Below, piece by piece: positions 1-9,675 of a DNA stretch of 64,000 nucleotides. Where the stretch lies: NCBI RefSeq assembly GCF_022865105.1, contig NZ_JAKNYM010000001.1:1-64000 (forward strand), given 5' to 3'. The notes under the pieces were generated by a model, which saw only the letters and a list, made by a program, of their open reading frames with translations, made no database searches and was not told the DNA's origin. This DNA comes from Sphingomicrobium astaxanthinifaciens. GTDB lineage: Bacteria; Pseudomonadota; Alphaproteobacteria; Sphingomonadales; Sphingomonadaceae. The position numbers and the translations under genes were made by a program. How positions within the stretch are numbered: position 1 is the stretch's first letter; each line of letters opens with the position of its first letter.

Positions 1-630
1 AATATCGAGTTCGGCAGCCGCAAGGAGGTCGATGCCGCCTTCATCGACATCGTCCAGGTCCAGGGCAACAAGCCCGCGTCAATGTGGATCAGCCTGATCG
101 ACGGATCTGATGGCGCCGTCACGACAGACAATCAAAGCCGTGACTTCGCCAACGGCCTCGGAGTGGGCGATAAGATAGATATAGCCAAGATCACGATTAT
201 CCGCGGCACGACCGAAATCAATGTCGCGCTGATCAAAGATGCCGAGGGCTATAGGGTCACCGGGGTCCAGCAGGGCGACCGGATTGAATTCGAGGCGGTC
301 GACGGCAAAGTCTTCGATCAAGTCCTGGTCCTTGGGCGCACTGGCAAATTCGACATAGGCGCATTCGGCACGCTGGAGCCGCCTTTGATCCCCGACCTCG
401 TCCTCGACTTTGCCGCCAAGGCGACCGATGGCGACCTCGACAGCGCGATCGCGAGCTGGTCGGTCGGGATCGACGGTACGGGCATCTTCGACGACGGCGT
501 GGTCGCGGGCATCGCCGCCCCGCTCGTCGCGAGCAGTTCGAGCTCGATGCTGGCGAGCGAGCAGCCGCTCGCGCCCGAGATGCACATTCTCGGCGAGGAC
601 TGGGTCGACCAGGATCTCATTCTCGTCTGA
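1..630 (+). CDS. C-terminal part of a large repeat-type secreted protein (probable type I secretion substrate), 5' end outside window
   Basis: The frame is open from the first base of the window to the TGA at 628-630, so only the last 209 residues are visible. The stretch DLVLDFAAKATDGDLDSAIA followed by a WSVGIDGTGIFDDG-like segment resembles the terminal unit of VCBS/DUF5801-type RTX adhesins, which carry phrases of the form D(L/F)DFTVKATDGDGDSA. The protein is acidic, has no cysteine in the visible part and ends in hydrophobic residues (DLILV), compatible with a C-terminal type I secretion signal. The type I ABC transporter and HlyD adaptor genes lie downstream, which supports export by that system. 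No GGxGxDxxx calcium repeats are visible in this fragment, so an assignment to RTX is inferred and not shown. Confidence 0.6.
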   Translation, partial: NIEFGSRKEVDAAFIDIVQVQGNKPASMWISLIDGSDGAVTTDNQSRDFANGLGVGDKIDIAKITIIRGTTEINVALIKDAEGYRVTGVQQGDRIEFEAVDGKVFDQVLVLGRTGKFDIGAFGTLEPPLIPDLVLDFAAKATDGDLDSAIASWSVGIDGTGIFDDGVVAGIAAPLVASSSSSMLASEQPLAPEMHILGEDWVDQDLILV

Positions 631-970
631 ACATGCCCCCGTTCAGGCGAGAGCCGGGGCGGCTACACCGAGTGACCCTCCTAGGGTGCCGCCCCGGCAC
701 GTCGTGCCCGGTCCATGGCGACCTTGGGCGAGCCGCCCCGCCCTCCCCCGAACGGGCTAGGTGATCGGCCCTAGGTGATATTGTCTAGGGCCGAGTGCTT
801 AGGAGATCTCGGTGGCCCGCTCGGGGCGCTCGCGAGATTGATTTTTGTTAATATTTTGTTTACTCCAAACAGGCTCGGTGGCGTCTTTGGCCAGGTGCGC
901 GGTAGGCATCCGGCGAGCGGTGGACGAAATGCCAGCAACAGGTCATGGCAACAGGAAAAGGGGGCCGACC
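631..970. other. 340-bp intergenic region upstream of the LuxR-type gene
   Basis: I find no convincing gene here. It holds a series of CTAGG-containing repeats at 757, 771 and 785 (separate entry) and an AT-rich run at about 841-866 that stands out against the GC-rich surroundings and could contain the promoter of the LuxR-type gene and secretion operon. Confidence 0.5.
757..789. repeat. Three CTAGG repeats at exact 14-bp spacing (possible operator)
   Basis: CTAGGTGAT occurs at 757-765 and again at 771-779, and CTAGGG follows at 785-790, so the CTAGG core recurs with a 14-bp period. A further CTAGGG lies at 681-686. The set is upstream of the LuxR-type gene and type I secretion operon. The repeats are directly visible; a regulatory role is inferred. 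Confidence 0.4.
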
Positions 971-1273
971 GTGAATGCCTTCGCCGATCCGCAATATGAG
1001 CCCAACTGGCACCTCACCGATCGTGAGAGCCGGATCCTCGAACTGGTCGCCCTCGGCAAGTCGTCGAAGGAAGTGGCCAAGATCCTCGCCATCTCGCCCT
1101 CGACGGTCGATACCCATCTCGAGAACGCCAAGCTCAAGCTGTGCGCGCACAATCGTGCCAGCCTGATCGCCCGCGCGATCGCTGCCGGGCTCGTCAAGTT
1201 CGACGACCGCGGGGCGATCGTCGAGCACCCGGCCCCCGACGAACCGGGCGCGGAACAGGGTCATGCGTCTTGA
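971..1273 (+). CDS. LuxR-type helix-turn-helix transcriptional regulator
   Basis: A protein of about 100 residues with a single LuxR/GerE helix-turn-helix: LTDRESRILELVALGKSSKEV, then AKILAISPSTVDTHLENAK. This domain usually binds DNA as a dimer. There is no receiver or autoinducer-binding domain, so this is a stand-alone DNA-binding module of the kind often found beside sphingomonad surface or secretion loci. I prefer the GTG at 971 because GGAAAAGGGGG lies just upstream. A longer reading from TTG at 845 or ATG at 929 exists but would add a sequence with no family resemblance. The gene overlaps the secretion ATPase start by 11 bp, so the two are probably translated together; control of the secretion operon is inferred. 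Confidence 0.8.
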   Translation: MNAFADPQYEPNWHLTDRESRILELVALGKSSKEVAKILAISPSTVDTHLENAKLKLCAHNRASLIARAIAAGLVKFDDRGAIVEHPAPDEPGAEQGHAS

Positions 1274-3032
1274 GCGCCTTGCCGGCGCGCCGCTCGCGGC
1301 ACCGGCGGGAGCGGGGCTGAGGGAAACCCTCCGGGCCGGGCGTCGCTACTGGCAATATGCAGCGCTGTTCAGTGCCGCCTTCAACCTGCTCTTCCTCGTC
1401 CCCATGCTCTACCTCCTCCAGGTCTATGACCGCGTGGTGCCGACCCGCGGCGCGCTGACGCTGGCCTTCCTCACGATCGTCCTCGTGCTGGCGCTCGGCA
1501 CGATGGCGGTGCTCGATTACGCCCGCGGGCGGATCCTCGTGCGCGCCAGCGCCCGGCTCGACCGCGACCTCGCCGCGCCGCTTTTGCGCAGCGCGATCGA
1601 GACGCGCTCGGACCGCGACGGCGGGTCGCGGCGGTTGCTGCGCGAGTTCGACACGCTGCGGCAGGCGCTGAGCGGCCCGGCGATGCTGGCGCTGTTCGAC
1701 GCGCCCTGGACCCCGCTCTACATCCTCGTATGCTTCCTCATCCATCCCGCCGTGGGCGCGCTCGCGACATTCGGCGCGCTGGTGCTGGTGCTACTGGCCT
1801 GGCGCAACGACCGGCGCACCCGCGCCCCGCTCGAGCGCGCCAATGCCGCCGCGGCCGCGACCTATGCCAGCCAGGACCAGTCGCTGCTCCAGCGCGGCAC
1901 CGTGCGCGCGCTCGGCATGCGCGAGGCGATGGTCGATCGCCACCTCGAGGAACGCGTCGCGATGCTCGGCGAGCAATCGCGCGCGAGCATGGAGGGCAGC
2001 GGCACGACCGCCTTCGCCAAGTTCCTCCGCCTCCTCCTCCAGTCGCTCGCGCTCGGGCTTGGCGCCTGGCTCGCGATCAACGACCAGGTCACCCCGGGGG
2101 CGATCTTCGCCTCGATGTTTCTCGTCGGACGGGCGCTCATGCCGATCGACCGGCTGGTCGGCAGCTGGAAGCAGCTGGTGGCCGCGCGCGATGCCTATCA
2201 CCTGATCGATCGCAGCCTCGTGGCGGCCGGCGCGCCGCTGGTCCACACCGCGCTGCCCGACCCGGTCGGGCGGCTCGCGCTCGAGAAGATCACCGTTTAC
2301 GCCAGCGGCGGGGCCGAGGAGCGCCCCATCCTCGACAAGGTCGGGTTCAAGCTCGGCGCGGGCGAGGCGGTCGCGCTGATCGGGCCGAGCGGTGCGGGCA
2401 AGACGACCCTGCTCTCGGTGGTTGCGGGCGCGCTCGAACCCGACGAGGGCACGGTCCGCTTCGACGGGGCCGAACGCGCCGATTGGGACAGCGAGCAGCT
2501 GGCGCGCTTCATCGGCTTCATGCCCCAGCATCCCACGCTGTTCGCGGGCAGCGTGCGCGACAATATCGCCCGCTTCTCAAGCCGGCAGGGCGCGGCCGAG
2601 ATCGATGCCAAGGTCGTCGCCGCGGCGCAGAAGGCGGGCGCGCACGAGCTGATCCTCGCGCTCCCCGGTGGCTATGACCATGCGCTCGGGCTGGGGGGCA
2701 GCGGGCTGTCGATGGGGCAGGCCCAGCGGATCGCGCTGGCGCGCGCGCTCTACGACGACCCGCGCTATCTCCTGCTCGACGAGCCCAACGCGCATCTCGA
2801 TGCCGAGGGCGACCTGCAACTGATCGAGGCGCTCGACGCGGCCAAGTCGGCGGGCACCACGCTGCTCATCGCGGTGCATCGCCTGAGCGTGCTGCCGGTG
2901 GTCGACCGGATCATCCTCCTGCGCGCGGGCCGGGTCGAGCTCGACGGGCCGCAGGAAGAGGTGCTCGCGCGCATCGGCAAGCCCCGCGCGCGGGTCCAGC
3001 GGCACCCCGTCCGGGCGGAGGAAGTCGGATGA
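1263..3032 (+). CDS. Type I secretion system permease/ATPase (PrtD/HlyB-like ABC transporter)
   Basis: The inner-membrane ABC exporter of a type I secretion system, 589 residues, which would couple ATP hydrolysis to export of the adjacent repeat protein. The N-terminal half carries hydrophobic helices (from about residue 38, ALFSAAFNLLFLVPMLYLL) of the type I exporter fold, with no C39 peptidase domain, which places it with PrtD-like transporters. The nucleotide-binding domain has Walker A GPSGAGKTT at about 374, a signature in the form LSMGQAQR at about 480 in place of LSGGQ, and Walker B with LLLDEPNAHLD at about 502. It overlaps the HlyD gene by 4 bp (ATGA). No TolC-like outer-membrane gene is in the window. 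Confidence 0.92.
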   Translation: MRLERLAGAPLAAPAGAGLRETLRAGRRYWQYAALFSAAFNLLFLVPMLYLLQVYDRVVPTRGALTLAFLTIVLVLALGTMAVLDYARGRILVRASARLDRDLAAPLLRSAIETRSDRDGGSRRLLREFDTLRQALSGPAMLALFDAPWTPLYILVCFLIHPAVGALATFGALVLVLLAWRNDRRTRAPLERANAAAAATYASQDQSLLQRGTVRALGMREAMVDRHLEERVAMLGEQSRASMEGSGTTAFAKFLRLLLQSLALGLGAWLAINDQVTPGAIFASMFLVGRALMPIDRLVGSWKQLVAARDAYHLIDRSLVAAGAPLVHTALPDPVGRLALEKITVYASGGAEERPILDKVGFKLGAGEAVALIGPSGAGKTTLLSVVAGALEPDEGTVRFDGAERADWDSEQLARFIGFMPQHPTLFAGSVRDNIARFSSRQGAAEIDAKVVAAAQKAGAHELILALPGGYDHALGLGGSGLSMGQAQRIALARALYDDPRYLLLDEPNAHLDAEGDLQLIEALDAAKSAGTTLLIAVHRLSVLPVVDRIILLRAGRVELDGPQEEVLARIGKPRARVQRHPVRAEEVG

Positions 3033-4411
3033 GCCACCCCGTCGTCCCCGCCGACAAGGGCAAGCTGCCGATCCCCGGCGGCGCGGTCGCCCCGCGCCCC
3101 GAGACCGACGACAATCCGCGCGGCGACATCCGCGTCGGCCTCATCGCGCTGCTCCTCTTCTTCGGGCTGTTCCTCGGCTGGGCCGCCTTCGCGCGGCTCG
3201 ATGCCGCCGCCTATGCCACCGGCGAACTCGTCGTCTCGGGCCAGCGCAAGCCGGTCCAGCATCGCGACGGCGGGGTGGTCAGCGCGCTCTACGTCACCGA
3301 GGGCCAGGACGTGCGCAAGGGCGACATCCTCGTCCGCCTCAACGCCGCCGAAGTCGCCGCGACCGAGCGCTCGCTTACCGCGCAGGAAATCGGGCTGCTC
3401 GCCCAGCGCGCGCGGCTGGTCGCCGAACAGGCGGGCGCGAGCGACCTCGTCGCGCCCGCCGAATTCGCCCGGCTCGCGCCCGAGGACCGGCCGATCGCCG
3501 CTGCCGCGCTCCAGCTCCAGCGCGCGCAGCTGCGCACGCGCGCCTCGATGCTGGCGAGCACGCAGGCGGTGCTTGGCCAGCAGGCGGCGCAGGCGGTGCA
3601 GGAGGCCGAGGGCGCGCGGCGGCAGATGCAGGCGGCGAGCGAACAGCAGCGCCTGCTCGACGAGGAACTGGCCGCGCTCGCGCCCGTCGCCGAGAAGGGG
3701 TTCGTCTCGAAGAACCGGCTGCGCGCGCTCGAACGCGCCCGCGCCGACCTCGTCGGCCAAGGCGGTGCCTATGCCGCCAGCGCGGCGCGCTCGAGCGCGG
3801 CGGTGGCGCAGGGGCAGATGCAGGCGGCGCAGGCGCTGAGCGCGCATTACGACCGCGTCGCCGAGGAATTGCGCGACGTCGAGGCCGCGCTTCGCGATGT
3901 CCAGCCCAAGGCGCGCGCCGCGCGCGAACGGCTCGCCCGCACCGAGATCCGCGCCCCCGTCAGCGGCACCGTGGTCGGGCTCGCGCTCGCCGGCCCCAGC
4001 GAGGTCATCCAGCCGGGGCAGAAACTGATGGACGTGGTCCCGCGCGCCGCGCCGCTGGTGATCGAGGCGCAGGTCGATCCCGCCGATGCCGACGACCTGT
4101 CGGTCGGCCAGGACACGCAGGTGCGTTTCTCCGCGCTCCAGGACCGCACCCTCCCCGCGCTGCGCGGCGAGGTCACCAAGCTATCGGCCGACCGGCTCGA
4201 GGACGAGCGCAGCGGCGCCGCCTTCTTCCGCGCCGAGGTCACCGTCCCCGCCGACCAGATCGCGCTCATCCGCGAACGGCGCGGGGCCGATTTCGAGCTT
4301 CGCCCCGGCATGCCCGTCGAGGTGCTCGTGCCGCTGCGTAAGCGCACCGCGCTCGAATATTTCTTCGAGCCGCTGCAGGGCGCGTTCTGGAAGTCGTTCC
4401 GCGAGCATTGA
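3029..4411 (+). CDS. HlyD family type I secretion periplasmic adaptor
   Basis: The membrane fusion protein, 460 residues, that would link the ABC exporter to an outer-membrane TolC-like channel. One transmembrane segment lies at about residues 32-54 (IRVGLIALLLFFGLFLGWAA). It is followed by a biotinyl-lipoyl-like half with KPVQHRDGGVVSALYVTEGQ, a long alanine-, glutamine- and arginine-rich coiled coil at about 105-295, the second lipoyl half (IRAPVSGTVVGL) and a C-terminal beta domain. This is the standard HlyD/PrtE layout and length. Its start overlaps the ATPase stop as ATGA. The gene converges with otsA across only 6 bp, with no obvious terminator between them. Confidence 0.92.
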   Translation: MSHPVVPADKGKLPIPGGAVAPRPETDDNPRGDIRVGLIALLLFFGLFLGWAAFARLDAAAYATGELVVSGQRKPVQHRDGGVVSALYVTEGQDVRKGDILVRLNAAEVAATERSLTAQEIGLLAQRARLVAEQAGASDLVAPAEFARLAPEDRPIAAAALQLQRAQLRTRASMLASTQAVLGQQAAQAVQEAEGARRQMQAASEQQRLLDEELAALAPVAEKGFVSKNRLRALERARADLVGQGGAYAASAARSSAAVAQGQMQAAQALSAHYDRVAEELRDVEAALRDVQPKARAARERLARTEIRAPVSGTVVGLALAGPSEVIQPGQKLMDVVPRAAPLVIEAQVDPADADDLSVGQDTQVRFSALQDRTLPALRGEVTKLSADRLEDERSGAAFFRAEVTVPADQIALIRERRGADFELRPGMPVEVLVPLRKRTALEYFFEPLQGAFWKSFREH

Positions 4412-4417
4412 GCCCGC

Positions 4418-5794
4418 TCAGTCCGCCTCGCCCCGCAGCCGGTCGAGAAACTCGGTCGCCCAATGGTGCACGTCATAGGCGTTGAGCGCGGAAAAGAGCG
4501 CCTGCCAGCGCTCCTTGCGCTCCTCCCAGCCCATCCGCAGCGCCTGGTCGAGTTTCTGCGCGATGTCGATCTGGCTGTGCGGGTTGATGATCAGCGCGCC
4601 CTCCTCCATCTGCGCGGCCGCGCCGGTGAAGCGCGAGAGCAGGAGCACGCCCGGATCGTCGGGGTCCTGCGCGGCGACATATTCCTTGGCGACGAGGTTC
4701 ATCCCGTCGCGCAGGCTGGTCACCAGCCCGACATGCGCGGCGCGAAAGATGCCCGCCAGCTCGGTGCGGTCATAGCCCTTGTTGACGTAGCGGATCGGGA
4801 CCCAGTCGACCCGCGCATGTTCGCCGTTGATCCGCCCCGAGAGCTTGTCGAGCTGGTCGCGGATCTCGGCATAGGCGGGCACCTCCCCGCGCGAGGGGGG
4901 CGCGATCTGGAGCAGCGAGACCTTGCTGTGCCATTCCTCGCGCTCGAGCAGCTTGCGATAGCCGTTGAAGCGCTCGATCAGCCCCTTCGAATAGTCGAGC
5001 CGGTCGACCCCGACGATGATCCGCCCGGTGACATTGTCGCGGGTGCGCGTGAAGCTCGCCCGCGCCTCGGGGCCGGTCGCCAGCTCGGCGAAGCCGGTGG
5101 CATCGATGCCGATCGGGAAGGTCGCGCAGCGCAGCGTCCTGTCGCCCACGGTGAGCCATTCGCCGTCGACCTTTCCGCCCAGCTCGCGCTCGCAATAATG
5201 CAGGAAGCTCTCGCGCCATTCGTCGGCCTGGAAACCGATCAGGTCATAGGCGAGCATGGTCCGCACCAGCCGGTCGTGAAAGGGCAGCGCGACCATCAGC
5301 CGATGCGGCGGCCACGGGGTATGGAGGAAGAAGCCGATCCGGTTGGCCACCCCCTCGGCGCGCAGGTCGGCGGCCATCGGCAGGAAATGGTAATCGTGGA
5401 TCCAGACGAGATCGCCGGGGTCGATCATCGGCGCCAGCGTTTGCGCCATCTTCCGGTTGACCGCCTCGTAGCGCTTGCCGAATTCGCGGTCGAAATCGGC
5501 AAGGTCGATGCGATAGTGCAGCACCGGCCACAAGGTGCGGTTGGCATAGCCGTTGTAATATTCCTCGACGTCCCTTTCATCGAGGTCGACGGTGGCGGTG
5601 GCGACCCCGCCGTGGCGCCGATAGTCGACCGCCCCCGAAAAGGACGGCGCCGACTTGCCCGACCAGCCGAACCAGATCCCTCCCGAACGCTTGAGCGCCG
5701 AGGCAAGCGCGACCGCGAGCCCGCCCTGCGCGCCGTCATTCTCGCGCCCGCGGGGCACGTTGACGCGGTTCGAGACGACGATCAGCCGGCTCAA
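4418..5794 (-). CDS. otsA: Alpha,alpha-trehalose-phosphate synthase (UDP-forming)
   Basis: Transfers glucose from UDP-glucose to glucose 6-phosphate to give trehalose 6-phosphate, a step in osmoprotectant synthesis in the cytoplasm. The 458 residues have the GT20 features: the N-terminal IVVSNRV, GGLAVAL loop at 24-30, HDYHF at 133-137, and the nucleotide-sugar site VDRLDYSKG at 263-271. The C-terminal DGMNLVAKEYVA motif is intact. It is the last gene of the otsB / GH15 / otsA operon, and its ATG overlaps the GH15 stop by 4 bp (ATGA). The length matches bacterial OtsA without a fused phosphatase. Confidence 0.95.
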   Translation of the reverse strand: MSRLIVVSNRVNVPRGRENDGAQGGLAVALASALKRSGGIWFGWSGKSAPSFSGAVDYRRHGGVATATVDLDERDVEEYYNGYANRTLWPVLHYRIDLADFDREFGKRYEAVNRKMAQTLAPMIDPGDLVWIHDYHFLPMAADLRAEGVANRIGFFLHTPWPPHRLMVALPFHDRLVRTMLAYDLIGFQADEWRESFLHYCERELGGKVDGEWLTVGDRTLRCATFPIGIDATGFAELATGPEARASFTRTRDNVTGRIIVGVDRLDYSKGLIERFNGYRKLLEREEWHSKVSLLQIAPPSRGEVPAYAEIRDQLDKLSGRINGEHARVDWVPIRYVNKGYDRTELAGIFRAAHVGLVTSLRDGMNLVAKEYVAAQDPDDPGVLLLSRFTGAAAQMEEGALIINPHSQIDIAQKLDQALRMGWEERKERWQALFSALNAYDVHHWATEFLDRLRGEAD

Positions 5795-7593
5795 CGCACG
5801 CTACTCCACGGGCGCGAGAGCAGCCCCGCACAGTTGATCAGCCCGACCAGCGAATAGGTCTGCGGATAATTGCCCCACAGCTCGCCCGTCTTGACGTCGG
5901 TGTCTTCGGACAGGAGGCAGGCCGGGGTGAGCCGCTCGAGGGTGGCCTCGAACAGGTCGCGCGCCTCGGCGTCGCGCCCGACCCGGTGGAGCGCCTCGAT
6001 CAGCCAGAAGGTGCAGAAGTTGAAGGCGGTCTCGGGCAGCCCGAAATCGTCCTCGCTGGCATAGCGCAGCATCTGGTCGCCGTGCCGCAGCCCCTCCTCG
6101 ACCGCCTCGAGGGTCGCGCGAAAGCGCGGGTCGTCGGCGGGCAGGAAGCGCATGTCGACCAGCTGGAGCAGGCTCGCATCGAGCTCGTCGCCGTCGAAGA
6201 TGGCGGAAAACCGCCCCTTGTCCTCGTTCCACGCGCGCTCCTCGATGACCGCGCGAATCTGCCGCGCATGGTCGGTCCAGTAACGCTGGCGGTCGGAAAG
6301 GCCGAGCCGCTCGGCGATATTGGCGAGCCGGTCGCACGCCGCCCAGCACATCACGCTCGAATAGGTGTGCACCGAGGCGCGGGTGCGAAACTCCCACAGC
6401 CCGGCATCGGGGCGATCGAACTTCTCGACCGCCATCTCGCCGATCGCCTCGAGCTGGTGGAAGTCGTTCTCGTCGCCGCTGCGGAACAGGCGCTGGTCGA
6501 AGAAGGCCTGCGCGTTGGACAGCACGATCTGGCCATAGGCGTCGTGCTGGGCCTGCGTGAAGGCGGCATTGCCGATGCGCACCGGCCCCATGCCGCGATA
6601 CCCCGCGAGCGCCTCGGCGATGCCCTCGTCGAGGCGCGAATTGCCCGCCACCCCGTAGAGCGGCTGGATCTCCTCCCCCTCGGCCCCGTCGACGAGGTCG
6701 CGCAAATAGTAGAGATAGCCCTCGAGCACGTCGAGCGCGCCGAGCCGGTTGAGCGCCTGCACCGTATAATAGGCATCACGGATCCAGCAGTAGCGATAGT
6801 CCCAGTTGCGCTGCGAGCCCGGGGCCTCGGGGATCGAGGTGGTCAGCGCGGCGACGATCGCCCCCGTTTCCTCGTGCTGGCACAGCTTGAGCGCGATGGC
6901 GCAGCGAATGACGATATCCTGCCAGTCGAGCGGGATGGCGAGCCCGCGCACCCAGCGCATCCAGTGCCGCTTGGTCTTGTCCATCATCCGCGCCACGGTG
7001 GGCCCGATCGCGCCCGAGAAGCTCTCGTCGGCGCCAAGGAAGAAGGCGAGGTCGCGCTCGACCCGGAAGGGGCGCCCGTCGAGCACGCGCCCGACCGGCG
7101 CGTCGGTCGACACCCGCAGCGGGGCGGGCGCGGTGAGATAGCGCACATGGTTCGACCCCCGCGTGCGGTCGGCATCCTCGGCACCCCAATGGGTCGCGGG
7201 GTTGAGCCGCACCGACAGCCGCGGCCCGCCCGTGACGGGCCGGACGATGCGCGCGAAGGCGACCGGGCGGTAGGGGCGTCCCGACTGCATGAAGCGCGGG
7301 CAGAAGTCGTAGACGTCGACCGCGCCCCCGTCGGCGTCGGTCAGCCGGGTGACGAGGATCGGGCTGTTGCCGTCGTAGCGAGGTTCGGCCGAGACCTGCT
7401 TTTCGAGCACGAACCGCCACTCGCCCCGCGGCATGCCGGGGCGCCCCTCCCCCTTGGGCTCGAGCAGGGAACAGAACAGCGGGTCGCCGTCGACCTGCGG
7501 CTGGCACCCCCAGACCATCCCCGCGGCATCGTCGACCAGCGCGCTGACTTGGCAATTGCCGATCGGCCAGAGGTTGAGATTATGCTGCCTCAT
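5791..7593 (-). CDS. Glycoside hydrolase family 15 protein (glucoamylase- or trehalase-like)
   Basis: A 600-residue GH15 protein. It has the N-terminal beta domain that begins LWPIGNCQVSALVD, then the (alpha/alpha)6 barrel with the signature NWDYRYCWIRD at about 263-273. Family members hydrolyse alpha-glucosidic bonds with inversion; some mycobacterial GH15 enzymes are trehalases. I see no signal peptide, so it should act in the cytoplasm. I chose ATG 7593 over ATG 7608 because it gives the same ATGA overlap with the otsB stop as seen elsewhere in this operon. Its position between otsB and otsA suggests that it acts on trehalose or a related glucoside; the substrate cannot be read from the sequence. 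Confidence 0.85.
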   Translation of the reverse strand: MRQHNLNLWPIGNCQVSALVDDAAGMVWGCQPQVDGDPLFCSLLEPKGEGRPGMPRGEWRFVLEKQVSAEPRYDGNSPILVTRLTDADGGAVDVYDFCPRFMQSGRPYRPVAFARIVRPVTGGPRLSVRLNPATHWGAEDADRTRGSNHVRYLTAPAPLRVSTDAPVGRVLDGRPFRVERDLAFFLGADESFSGAIGPTVARMMDKTKRHWMRWVRGLAIPLDWQDIVIRCAIALKLCQHEETGAIVAALTTSIPEAPGSQRNWDYRYCWIRDAYYTVQALNRLGALDVLEGYLYYLRDLVDGAEGEEIQPLYGVAGNSRLDEGIAEALAGYRGMGPVRIGNAAFTQAQHDAYGQIVLSNAQAFFDQRLFRSGDENDFHQLEAIGEMAVEKFDRPDAGLWEFRTRASVHTYSSVMCWAACDRLANIAERLGLSDRQRYWTDHARQIRAVIEERAWNEDKGRFSAIFDGDELDASLLQLVDMRFLPADDPRFRATLEAVEEGLRHGDQMLRYASEDDFGLPETAFNFCTFWLIEALHRVGRDAEARDLFEATLERLTPACLLSEDTDVKTGELWGNYPQTYSLVGLINCAGLLSRPWSSVR

Positions 7594-8354
7594 CCGAGCC
7601 ACTCCCATACCGCATCGACGTCGGCGAGGCGATGCCGCGCGCGGGTCGCGGCGCGCGCGCCGACGAGGATGCCCTGCCCGCCGAGCGCCTGCGCGGCGGC
7701 AAAGCCATGTTCGTCGGTCAGGTCGTCCCCGACCATCACCGGGGTGCCCGCCGAAAAGGGCGCGCGGCGCATCAGGCGGACCAGCGCATCGCCCTTGTCG
7801 CCGCCCGGGGCGCGCAACTCGGCGACCATGTCGCCCAGCTGGACATCGAGCGCATAGCGCTGCGCGAGCGCGCGCACCTCGAGCGCGGCGCGATCGCCGT
7901 GCTCGCGCCGGGTGCGCCAGTGCAGCGCCCCGCCGAAGGGCTTGCGCTCGAACAGGAGGTCCTGCGCCTCGGCAAAGGCCGCCAGCCGCGCGAGCGCTTC
8001 GTCGAGCGTGTCGGGTCGCGATGCCCAGCTTTCGCGTTGCCCGTCGATGCGCGCCTCCATCCCGTGCGACCCGACCAGCGTGATGCGCTCGTCGCCGATC
8101 CGCTCGGCCAGCCCGTCGAGCGCGCGCCCGCTCACGATCGCCAGCCGCCCCTCGAGCCGGTCGTGCACCGCGCGCAATCGCGCGCGCCGGTCCTTCTCGA
8201 GCCGGGTCGCCCGCGGATCGTCGGTGAACGCCGTGAGCGTGCCGTCGAAGTCGAGAAACAGGCTGGCGTTGTCCGGCAGGCGCTGCCCGGCGGTCGATGC
8301 GCTCGCGATGATCGGCTCCCCCGCTGTGATCGTTCGCCTGTCTCTACGCAGCAC
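7590..8354 (-). CDS. otsB: Trehalose-phosphatase
   Basis: Dephosphorylates trehalose 6-phosphate to trehalose. It is a HAD-superfamily phosphatase with motif [10 protein letters not shown] near the N-terminus, motif II in IVSGR, and motif [21 protein letters not shown] near the C-terminus, the typical OtsB arrangement. The start is uncertain. The frame is open to a GTG at 8417, only 2 bp from the start of the divergent dehydrogenase gene, which leaves no room for promoters. The GTG at 8354 is the only later start codon before the catalytic motif and is used here. It is the first gene of the otsB / GH15 / otsA operon. Confidence 0.88.
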   Translation of the reverse strand: MLRRDRRTITAGEPIIASASTAGQRLPDNASLFLDFDGTLTAFTDDPRATRLEKDRRARLRAVHDRLEGRLAIVSGRALDGLAERIGDERITLVGSHGMEARIDGQRESWASRPDTLDEALARLAAFAEAQDLLFERKPFGGALHWRTRREHGDRAALEVRALAQRYALDVQLGDMVAELRAPGGDKGDALVRLMRRAPFSAGTPVMVGDDLTDEHGFAAAQALGGQGILVGARAATRARHRLADVDAVWEWLG

Positions 8355-8419
8355 GCGCGAAGGCTGTTCCCGCCGCTTTTGACTGGAACCGGCCCCCCTG
8401 CCGGGGTAAAGGGCCACCC

Positions 8420-9622
<1,203 letters not shown>

Positions 9623-9638
9623 AGCTTTGGTCGCTAGC

Positions 9639-9675
9639 TATCCTCCCTCCGGACCGTCCGGGGGGAGGATATTCA
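9639..9675 (+). promoter_or_regulatory. Long hairpin that buries the lemA ribosome binding site
   Basis: Positions 9639-9654 and 9656-9671 form an almost perfect inverted repeat: 15 of 16 pairs are Watson-Crick and the remaining one is a G-U. The right arm contains GGGGGAGGA (9661-9669), the Shine-Dalgarno sequence of lemA, and the start codon begins 4 nt after the stem. In RNA the site would be fully paired, so it could act as a translational switch or thermosensor. No U-run follows, so a terminator on the plus strand is unlikely. Confidence 0.6.

Noticed and set aside
845-970. N-terminal extension of the LuxR-type protein from TTG 845
   Set aside because: The extension is not family-like and the GTG at 971 has a clear binding site.
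9639-9671. Intrinsic terminator of gcdH
   Set aside because: The stem is strong but no T-run follows on the plus strand; its overlap with the lemA binding site makes translational control more plausible.
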